Source: Pyrolobus sp964613695 (GTDB lineage: Archaea; Thermoproteota; Thermoprotei_A; Sulfolobales; Pyrodictiaceae). From it: a stretch of DNA of 46,942 nt. The stretch spans positions 1-46,942 of the forward strand of contig CAZTIR010000005.1 in assembly GCA_964613695.1 (NCBI GenBank), read 5' to 3'. The notes beneath the pieces were generated by a model that searched no databases, was not told the DNA's origin, and saw nothing but the letters and a program-made list of their open reading frames with translations. This document shows, in pieces, positions 40,675-46,942 of this stretch; position 1 is the stretch's first letter, and the number at the start of each line of letters is the position of its first letter. The position numbers were made by a program, and so were the translations under genes.

Positions 40675-41925
40675 CTAGAGGCCAAGCTTCTCGAGGAACA
40701 TGCCGAGACGCGCCCGGAAAGAGTCCAGTGTCAAGCTTCTTGCTTTCTCGAGCCCCGCCCACGAGAGCTTCTCGAGCAATCCAGGTTCAGTCATCAACCT
40801 GAGCACCGCCCTAGCCGCCTCCTCGGCGTTCGTGTAGCCGAGCCCCCTCCTACCCTCCTCGACCAAGTCGGTCCAAGCGCCGCCGCTCCTGTGCACCACT
40901 ACCGGAGTCCCCGCTGCCATAGCCTCGGCCACGACTATACCCCAGTGCTCGTTGATAGTCGCGTGTAGGAGGAGCTTAGCCCGGGATAACACCTCGTTTA
41001 TCAGCTCTCGCGGCGCGTTAGCAACGAGGTACACGTCGGCCTCTCTCCTGGTGCTTGTCGAGACGCGGTAGCCTAGGGACTCGGCTAGGCTCCGCAAATA
41101 CTCATAGTACCTCTGCGAGGATTTCGTCCCCGTCGAGCCCATGATGTATAACCGCGCCCCCCGGTACTCTCTCTTGACGCGCGGGTACACCTCGCGTATA
41201 ACCCAGTGGTAGCGCTTCTCCTCGCTAAACCGCCCAAGCATCACGATAGCATCCACCCTCTTCTCGAAGGGAAGGGGCTCCTCTACGATACGCGTGGTTG
41301 GCGGGAGCGGCGGGTTTAGCACGAGGGGCTCGCGGCCATAGAACCTCGAGACTATGCCAGCGGTCCACCTGCTATTAGCCAGGACTAGGTCGGCAGCCTC
41401 GAACGGGTTGCTCCTGGTCACCAGCTTCGAGAGGAGCATATAGACGCGGAAATAGAGTCTCATGTGTAGCCTGGAGTATCTCTCGGCAAGGTACGGGTCC
41501 TCGAGGTAGTAGAGCCCCGTGCCCCTCAACTCCCTCCTCGCCACAAGCTCCAACGGGTAATGAATATACTCGATGATGGCAACACCCGCTCTCCTAGCCT
41601 CTTTAACGATAGGCGAGTATGTAGGCTCATCAACGAAGATAAGCCTCGGCCTGTAGAGCCTCAAACCCCTCCGGATGGCTAGGGGGAGCAACAGCCTCAT
41701 GTACAGGTCGAAACTGTTAAGATTAAGCCCGAGGTCTATGCCAGGGTAGCCCTCGAGACGGATGCCAAACCACTTCTCGTAACCCTCTACTCGCAGCCGG
41801 GCTACAGACGCGAGCACCGGCCTATAGCCTAGAGCGTCTAGAGAAGCGGCGGCAGCAGCGGATACTAGCTGCACTCCCCCAGGCCTATTCCAGTAGTGGT
41901 GCGCAACGAGGGCAAAACCCTTCAA
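40675..41925 (-). CDS. Family 4 glycosyltransferase, ALG11-like
   Basis: Retaining glycosyltransferase of 416 residues with two Rossmann domains. The donor-binding C-terminal half has AIVMLGRFSEEKRYHWVI, and the acidic site NEHWGIVVAEAMAAGTPVVVHRSGGAWTDLV, which most resembles ALG11 mannosyltransferases of N-glycan synthesis. The first Rossmann domain starts GFALVAHHYWNRPGGVQLV. Predicted to extend a lipid-linked glycan on the cytoplasmic side. It is divergent from the next sugar genes, with 91 bases between starts, so a shared control region is likely. Confidence 0.87.
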   Translation of the reverse strand: MKGFALVAHHYWNRPGGVQLVSAAAAASLDALGYRPVLASVARLRVEGYEKWFGIRLEGYPGIDLGLNLNSFDLYMRLLLPLAIRRGLRLYRPRLIFVDEPTYSPIVKEARRAGVAIIEYIHYPLELVARRELRGTGLYYLEDPYLAERYSRLHMRLYFRVYMLLSKLVTRSNPFEAADLVLANSRWTAGIVSRFYGREPLVLNPPLPPTTRIVEEPLPFEKRVDAIVMLGRFSEEKRYHWVIREVYPRVKREYRGARLYIMGSTGTKSSQRYYEYLRSLAESLGYRVSTSTRREADVYLVANAPRELINEVLSRAKLLLHATINEHWGIVVAEAMAAGTPVVVHRSGGAWTDLVEEGRRGLGYTNAEEAARAVLRLMTEPGLLEKLSWAGLEKARSLTLDSFRARLGMFLEKLGL

Positions 41926-42016
41926 GCCGCCTTGCTCCAGGCTGCTCGCTAGCCAAGTAGCCGAGTTTCACATTTTCGCGCCCGCCTTCATACCGCGGGG
42001 GAGGAGGTGGTTCTGC

Positions 42017-42286
42017 ATGGCCTCGGCTCGCGGCTTGGCTGCCGCGCTCCTACCGCTCCTACTCTCGATAGTGTATGCGGTTATCGTGCTAACCGCGGAC
42101 GAGAGGCTATTCCTACTAGTGGCGAGGATTACTCTAGCAGGCGCGGCCATAGCCATCGGCCTGGTGGCTGCGTGGCTAGCCTACAACCTCTTCGGTTTCA
42201 GTAGAGTCCGGAGCATCGAGGAAATAGAGAAAGAGGTTATGAGAGAGGTTGTGGGCGACGAGGGAGAGGGAAGTGGCGGGCGATGA
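42017..42286 (+). CDS. Small two-helix membrane protein
   Basis: An 89-residue protein with membrane helices at about 6-26 and 34-58 and an acidic cytoplasmic tail (RSIEEIEKEVMREVVGDEGEGSGG). No family is recognised. Its end overlaps the start of the CgeB-like glycosyltransferase gene by 14 bases, so it may help to place that enzyme on the membrane; this is inference. Start ATG 42017. Confidence 0.62.
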   Translation: MASARGLAAALLPLLLSIVYAVIVLTADERLFLLVARITLAGAAIAIGLVAAWLAYNLFGFSRVRSIEEIEKEVMREVVGDEGEGSGGR

Positions 42287-43280
42287 GTGGCCAACGGTAC
42301 TGGTATACACGAAGCCCCTACACTGGTGGATTGCGGCTGCTTTCGCGCGTTACGCTAACGTGGTCCATGTGGCCGTGGACATGGGTACGCGAAGCATGCT
42401 GGCTAGGCGCCTACTCGTACGCTGGTCTATAAAGTATGTTGGGATGTGGGCGGGGAGGATAGCCTCTAAACTATTGAAAACGCGTCTTGTAGGCGGTCTC
42501 CCTCCGCGAGTCGACCTCGTAGTGTATGTTGACATGATGGTCCCTATAGCTAGGCATCCTAGGCTTCGACACGTGCCCCACATACTATGGAGTCACGATT
42601 CCCACGTACCGATAGGCTTCAAAATGCACTTGGCGTACGTGCAGAGCGGGATGGCGGATAGGGTCTATGCCACTCACCCCATAGCAGTGAAGAGGTTTAA
42701 GGAACACGGGGTTGACGCGCGGCACCTACCCTACGCGCTCGACCCGCTCCACTTCTACCCGCGTCGCCCGGTTGCAGAGCCCCGCCCCTTCTTCGTAGGA
42801 AATCCAGACCCCAAGAGGGAGCGTATCATAAAGGAGCTCAACACTATTCTAGAGAAACGCGGCCTGCCTAAAGTGCTCCTACTTAACGCGTATTTTCACG
42901 ATTACGCGGAGCTTGTATCAGAGAAGCTGCTCGGGTTGAATATAACTAGGAGGGGTGAGCTCAACTGGAGGGTCTTCGAGGTCATGGGGGCTCGCGGCCT
43001 ACTCATCAACGAGGATATTCCCGAGGTGCGCGAGATGTTCGTGGATGGGGAGCACCTGGTGCTATGGTCTAGTGTGGAGGAGCTCGCCGACATTATAGAG
43101 GAGATGTTGAATGATACCGAGAAGGCGTTGAGGATAGCTAGGAGGGGTTGTAGGCTAGTCTGGGAGAAGCACACCATAGACCACCGCGTCTGCCAGATAC
43201 TGCGCGACGCGGGGTGGAGGTGCGAGCCCAGGCCGCCTAACAGGGAGGTCGCCGAGAGGGAGTGTGTTAAAGCCTCTTGA
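42273..43280 (+). CDS. CgeB-like glycosyltransferase
   Basis: A 335-residue glycosyltransferase with one clear C-terminal Rossmann half: RGELNWRVFEVMGARGLLINEDIPEVREMFVDGEHLVLWSSVEEL matches the CgeB/GT group used in surface-sugar synthesis. The N-terminal half has VVHVAVDMGTRS and HILWSHDSHVPIGF segments of unknown role. The GTG at 42273 follows a GAGGGAGAGGG ribosome site; the frame is open to 42249. It overlaps both the membrane protein before it and the dehydrogenase after it (TTGA overlap), so all three are translated together. Confidence 0.8.
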   Translation: MAGDEWPTVLVYTKPLHWWIAAAFARYANVVHVAVDMGTRSMLARRLLVRWSIKYVGMWAGRIASKLLKTRLVGGLPPRVDLVVYVDMMVPIARHPRLRHVPHILWSHDSHVPIGFKMHLAYVQSGMADRVYATHPIAVKRFKEHGVDARHLPYALDPLHFYPRRPVAEPRPFFVGNPDPKRERIIKELNTILEKRGLPKVLLLNAYFHDYAELVSEKLLGLNITRRGELNWRVFEVMGARGLLINEDIPEVREMFVDGEHLVLWSSVEELADIIEEMLNDTEKALRIARRGCRLVWEKHTIDHRVCQILRDAGWRCEPRPPNREVAERECVKAS

Positions 43281-44659
43281 CGTTCCTCGACAACGCTCCG
43301 GGAAGGGTTGTGGGGGGTAATCGCCTCGGAGTAATAGGCTTGGGTAGGGTTGGTCTAGTCTGGGCTGCAGTCCTCGCCGAGGCGGGGTTCCACGTTATAG
43401 GCGTGGATCTCGACGAGGCCAAGGTCAGGCTAGTATCGTCCGGCAAAGCCCCCTTCCACGAGCCGGGGTTGGACGAGTTCGTCTCCAGGGTTGTCGGCGA
43501 GGGCTTGCTCGAGGCGACGACCAGCTATGAGAAGCTACGAGAGGCGGATACGGTCTTCATCATGGTCGGTACCCCTCCAGGCCCCGGCGGCGCAGCCGAC
43601 TTGCGCTACGTCGAGGATGCTGCAAGGAGGCTTGGCAGGGTTTGGAGGGGTGCTAGGGGCTACAGGCTCGTGGTTGTCCGGAGCACGGTCCCCCCGGGCA
43701 CCACGAGGAGGGTTGTAGGCAGGATTGTTGAGAGTGAATCGGGTCTACGGCTGGGTGAGGAGCTAGGCCTCGCCATGAACCCCGAGTTTGTGAGCGAGGG
43801 TACTGCTGTGGAAGACTCTAGGAGGCCTTCCAGGATAGTGATAGGGGCTCTTGACGAGAGGAGCGCCGAGAAGCTGCTCTCGATCTACCGCGTGCTCTCG
43901 AGGGGGAGGCTGCCGCCCGTCGTGGTGACTAGCATCGAGAACGCGGAGCTGGCTAAGTACGCTAACAACCTCATGCTCGCCGCCAGGCTTAGTATCGTGA
44001 ACGCGCTCGCCCTCATAGCGGAGAAGACTCCAAACGCTGACATAGACACTGTCGCTCACATCCTCGGCCTAGACCCCAGGATAGGCTCAGCGTATCTACG
44101 AGCGGGTCTAGGCTATGGGGGCAGCTGTCTTCCGAAGGACGTGGACGCGCTTAGAGCTTACGCGTCTAGCCTAGGGTTGGAGGTTGTAGCGTCTCTGTTC
44201 GAAGCCGTTCAGAAGCTTAACGAGTATATGCACGTCCACGCCGCTAACCTACAAGCCGAAGCGCTTGGCGGCCTGGCGGGCAAGAGGATTGCCATCCTCG
44301 GGATAGCATTCAAGCCTGGCACCGACGACACAAGGGAGTCGAAATCGTTGAAGCTGGCCCTGTTGCTGCGCGAGAGGGGCGCTAGCGTAGTGCTCCACGA
44401 TCCTATGGAGGGTGCTAGGAGGGATGCAGCCAGGCTAGGCCTCGCTGTTGTAGAATCGCTCGAGGATGCCCTGAGGGGCGCTGACGCGGCCGTCGTGGCG
44501 ACTCCCTGGCGGGAGTATGTCGCGCTGCATCCTAGGCGTTTCCGCGAGCTGATGAAGGGTAGTGTGGTGCTAGACCCCTGGCGCGTCTACGATAGGAGTG
44601 CGTTCGAGCGAGAGGGGCTGCTCCTCTTGCAGCTGGGGGTCTCCCGTGTAAGCGGGTAA
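43277..44659 (+). CDS. UDP-glucose/UDP-sugar 6-dehydrogenase
   Basis: NAD-dependent oxidoreductase of 460 residues that oxidises UDP-glucose, UDP-GlcNAc or UDP-ManNAc to uronic acids. NAD site GVIGLGRVGLVWA (18-30), substrate contacts APFHEPGLDE (58-67) and MNPEFVSEGTAVEDSRRPSR (167-186), and catalytic Cys284 in YGGSCLPKDVDAL, all intact. A C-terminal UDP-binding Rossmann domain begins near LAGKRIAILGIAFKPGTDDTR. The start is TTG at 43277 within a four-base overlap; a later GTG near residue 11 also fits. The exact sugar is not shown. Confidence 0.92.
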   Translation: MTFLDNAPGRVVGGNRLGVIGLGRVGLVWAAVLAEAGFHVIGVDLDEAKVRLVSSGKAPFHEPGLDEFVSRVVGEGLLEATTSYEKLREADTVFIMVGTPPGPGGAADLRYVEDAARRLGRVWRGARGYRLVVVRSTVPPGTTRRVVGRIVESESGLRLGEELGLAMNPEFVSEGTAVEDSRRPSRIVIGALDERSAEKLLSIYRVLSRGRLPPVVVTSIENAELAKYANNLMLAARLSIVNALALIAEKTPNADIDTVAHILGLDPRIGSAYLRAGLGYGGSCLPKDVDALRAYASSLGLEVVASLFEAVQKLNEYMHVHAANLQAEALGGLAGKRIAILGIAFKPGTDDTRESKSLKLALLLRERGASVVLHDPMEGARRDAARLGLAVVESLEDALRGADAAVVATPWREYVALHPRRFRELMKGSVVLDPWRVYDRSAFEREGLLLLQLGVSRVSG

Positions 44660-44696
44660 ATACCCTACGCGGGCCGCATGGCCCGGGTTTAGGGCG

Positions 44697-45812
44697 TTGC
44701 ACGTGCTCGTCACCGGCGGCGCGGGTTTCATAGGCAGTCATACGGTCGACCTCCTCGTAGAGAGGGGGTATGAGGTAACCGTAGTCGACAACCTGGAGCC
44801 GGAGGTTCACGGGGGGAGGCTGCCCCCGTGGCTTAACCCCAAGGCACGGTATATATTCCGCGATATACGCGACTATGAGACCCTCTGTAAGCTTCTGAGG
44901 AGCGTTGACGCGGTTATGCACCTCGCGGCCCTCGTGGGCGTAGGGCAGAGCATGTACCAGCCGCGCCGCTACATAGACGTTAATGTCGGCGGCACCGGTA
45001 CGCTCCTACAAGCCCTGATAGACTGTGGGGATCGCGTAGACACAATAGTCCTCGCGTCCTCGATGTCCGTGTACGGCGAGGGGCGTTACAAGTGCCCCTG
45101 CTGCGGTAGGATAGTCGAGCCCGGGTTGAGGAGCATAGAGCAGGCTAAGAGGCGGGAATGGGAGCACCGCTGCCCCCACTGCGGGTGCAAGCTTGAGCCC
45201 ATCCCAACGCCCGAGGATAAGAGGCCGGATCCCCAGAGCATATACGCGTGGACGAAGCTGGCGCAGGAGCAGGTTTTGCGCCTGGCTGCCAGGGCTTATG
45301 GCTTCCGCCTCGCGGCGCTAAGGTACTTCAACGTTTATGGCCCGAGGCAGAGCCTCCGCAACCCCTACACCGGCGTCATAGCGATATTCACGGCGCGCCT
45401 GCTCAACGGCAAGCCACCCGTGATATTCGAGGATGGTATGCAGATACGCGACTTCATACACGTCCGGGACGTTGCCAGAGCCAACGTAGCGGCCCTCGAG
45501 AGGAGGGCCGACGGAGTGTTCAACATCGGCACTGGGAGGCCGACTAGAGTGATAGATGTGGCGAGGATGCTCGCCAAGATACTAGGCGTTGAGGTCGAGC
45601 CACTGGTGTTGAACAGGTTTAGGGTTGGTGATGTGAGGCACATCTACGCGGACATCACTAGGGCTAGGGAGGTGCTTGGCTGGGAGCCCCGGGTGAGCCT
45701 CGAGGAGGGGCTGAGGGAGGTTGTAGAGTGGGCTAGGGCGAACCGCTGGGAGGCGGAGGATAGGGTGGAGCAGGCTATACGAGAGCTGGAGGAGAAGGGG
45801 CTCCTAGTCTAG
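44697..45812 (+). CDS. NAD-dependent sugar epimerase with inserted zinc ribbon
   Basis: Extended SDR epimerase of 371 residues. NAD motif TGGAGFIGSH (6-15); catalytic pair Tyr183 and Lys187 in IYAWTKLAQE, with the LASSMSVYGEG segment before it. Between them, residues 132-170 insert Cys133, 135, 136 and Cys159, 162, 164 (KCPCCGR ... RCPHCGCKL), a zinc-ribbon-like module known to me from dTDP-L-rhamnose 4-epimerase and similar bacterial and archaeal proteins, so substrate may be a dTDP sugar rather than UDP-glucose. TTG start at 44697. It ends nine bases inside the convergent glycosyltransferase gene. Confidence 0.86.
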   Translation: MHVLVTGGAGFIGSHTVDLLVERGYEVTVVDNLEPEVHGGRLPPWLNPKARYIFRDIRDYETLCKLLRSVDAVMHLAALVGVGQSMYQPRRYIDVNVGGTGTLLQALIDCGDRVDTIVLASSMSVYGEGRYKCPCCGRIVEPGLRSIEQAKRREWEHRCPHCGCKLEPIPTPEDKRPDPQSIYAWTKLAQEQVLRLAARAYGFRLAALRYFNVYGPRQSLRNPYTGVIAIFTARLLNGKPPVIFEDGMQIRDFIHVRDVARANVAALERRADGVFNIGTGRPTRVIDVARMLAKILGVEVEPLVLNRFRVGDVRHIYADITRAREVLGWEPRVSLEEGLREVVEWARANRWEAEDRVEQAIRELEEKGLLV

Positions 45813-46942
45813 AAGCTCCTCCACAACCCTCCTCGCCGCGCGCTCAACATCCATGCTCCACACCCGCCTAGGCCTCGGCTTCACCCAGTCTAGGCTACAC
45901 GCCCATTCAAGCGCCTCGACGAGCTCCTCCACGTCCCCCCTCCCCCGGAGCACGTAGTGCGGCACTCCCAGCCTCCTAGCCTCCGCGATAGCCTCGATGA
46001 GACCACCCCTAGCCGAGACTATCAGGGGCTTGCCGAGAGCCACAGCTTCCATCCCAGTCCTGCCGAAGGGCTCCGGGTGTCTAACCGGGTATACCACGGC
46101 AAGGCTTGAAGCCATGAGTCTCAGCGCCTCGGCGTGCGAGACTCTACCCAGGTATCTTACGCGCGGGTAGAGCCTCGAGACCCTCTCTACAAGACTCTCG
46201 AGAGACCCGAACCCCGCTACAATGAGGCTAGCGCTACACCCCCCTCTCGCAACCCTCGCGTAGGCTTTGAGGAGGGTGTCCACGCCCTTATACGGCTCAA
46301 GGCGTCCAATATAGACTATCGCATCGAGCCTCTCCGCGGCATCGGCCGCCGCTTTAATCTCGTCCTCGCTTATCGGGTCGTAGGCGTCGACGATGATAGA
46401 GCTGGCGTCGAGACCGCAGACCTCGGCAAGCTCTCTATACAGGTACCTGCTTACAGTGAAGACTCTCCTAGCGCCAGCAAGGTACCCGCATACCCTCTTC
46501 ACCTCCCCCACACGTACAAGCCCCTTAAGCAACCCGAGCTCGCGGATCAGGGCCTTGGGGTGGAGGCTGGCTCGCACAACCACGCCATACGCGACGCCTA
46601 GTCTCCTAGCAGCCTCGGACGCTACCCCGGCAGTATAGTGGCTGAGCGATAGTATCGCGTCCGGCTTATAGACGGTTAATAGCTGCGTTATCACACCCAA
46701 GCCGGGTGGCAGGAGGCCGAAGCGTAGCCTCCTAGCGATGCTCGTCAGCATCCTATCCGGGTCTACGCCCGGGTTCAGTGTCACGCCCCTCACGCCCTTA
46801 GGGAGGCAGCCGAGGTTATTGTCGACGAGAGTTACGAGCAGGATGTCGGCTTTATCTGCGAGGTGTTTGACGAGTATCTGGTTCGATATCTCTCCCCCGC
46901 CGGTGACATAGCAGTGCATTGGCGTGATCAATGCTAGCCTAG
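45804..46942 (-). CDS. Family 4 glycosyltransferase (5' end outside window)
   Basis: Retaining glycosyltransferase with about 379 residues visible. The N-terminal LITPMHCYVTGGGEISNQI is the acceptor-side start of GT4 enzymes, and the reading frame stays open to the window edge at 46942, so the true start is probably a few codons outside. The donor side has AIVYIGRLEPYKGVDTLLKAYARVA and PVRHPEPFGRTGMEAVALGKPLIVSARGG, with the expected E-x7-E pattern. It probably belongs to the same surface-glycan locus as the preceding genes but on the other strand. Confidence 0.85.
   Translation of the reverse strand, partial: RLALITPMHCYVTGGGEISNQILVKHLADKADILLVTLVDNNLGCLPKGVRGVTLNPGVDPDRMLTSIARRLRFGLLPPGLGVITQLLTVYKPDAILSLSHYTAGVASEAARRLGVAYGVVVRASLHPKALIRELGLLKGLVRVGEVKRVCGYLAGARRVFTVSRYLYRELAEVCGLDASSIIVDAYDPISEDEIKAAADAAERLDAIVYIGRLEPYKGVDTLLKAYARVARGGCSASLIVAGFGSLESLVERVSRLYPRVRYLGRVSHAEALRLMASSLAVVYPVRHPEPFGRTGMEAVALGKPLIVSARGGLIEAIAEARRLGVPHYVLRGRGDVEELVEALEWACSLDWVKPRPRRVWSMDVERAARRVVEELLD

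Noticed and set aside
1..46942. CRISPR arrays, insertion sequences, integrases or prophage genes
   Set aside because: No regular direct repeats with spacers, no transposase or integrase frames, and base composition is even apart from the gap region.

Overview
The window reads as a draft-assembly piece of a GC-rich, hyperthermophilic crenarchaeon. Desulfurococcales is likely, and Pyrodictiaceae is my best guess, but the sequence alone does not prove it. Support comes from archaeal-type genes: a TIP49/RuvB-like ATPase, Nop5, NAC, a GPN-loop GTPase, HerA, archaeal UMP kinase, A-type ATP synthase subunits, a ThiD-ThiN fusion and an intron-bearing tRNA-Trp. Other signs are very tight gene packing, frequent TTG and GTG starts, AGG/ATA-rich codon use and TATA boxes about 25 bases ahead of short or absent leaders. 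A run of ten Ns at 15291-15300 marks an assembly gap.

Layout. 1-9.7 kb: a truncated RuvB-like ATPase, an aldo/keto reductase, a dolichol kinase-like membrane enzyme, an SF2 helicase overlapping an unknown winged-helix protein, a serine-pathway pair (class V aminotransferase and phosphoglycerate dehydrogenase), ThiDN, and an M50-type membrane protease. 9.7-15.5 kb: an RNA m5C methyltransferase with a small unknown gene, an ABC-2 exporter pair, tRNA-Trp with a 63-base intron, a LysO-like lysine exporter, and a low-complexity region with the gap. 15.5-26.3 kb: a regulator with two CGC motifs, Nop5, a polysaccharide flippase, an acetylornithine/LysJ-type aminotransferase, a TauE/SafE permease, UspA, a Roadblock-like protein, NAC, an RNase Z-like hydrolase, a GPN GTPase, an MFS transporter and malate dehydrogenase. 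26.3-34.1 kb: a PfkB kinase, a dUTPase/dCTP deaminase-family protein, a regulator/membrane-protein pair facing a coiled-coil membrane protein, TrpF, a one-cysteine PrxQ, a VapBC pair, a PadR regulator, and ATP synthase subunits H and C. 34.1-39.7 kb: HerA, a strongly structured intergenic element that may be an RNA gene, UMP kinase, HypC and HypA, an AAA-like ATPase with an altered P-loop, and a cysteine-rich HhH-GPD-like protein. 39.9-46.9 kb: an HD-domain protein, then a surface-sugar locus with three glycosyltransferases, a UDP-sugar dehydrogenase and an epimerase with an inserted zinc ribbon.

No CRISPR array, insertion sequence, prophage or integrated plasmid was seen. The genes are mostly housekeeping, and I do not see one large new system. 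The best candidates for something undescribed are: the folded element at 35819-35938; hypA apparently starting at CTG behind a perfect Shine-Dalgarno sequence; the cysteine-rich protein at 38595-39668; the helicase with its overlapping partner at 2974-5401; and the membrane/regulator cluster at 27764-29539.
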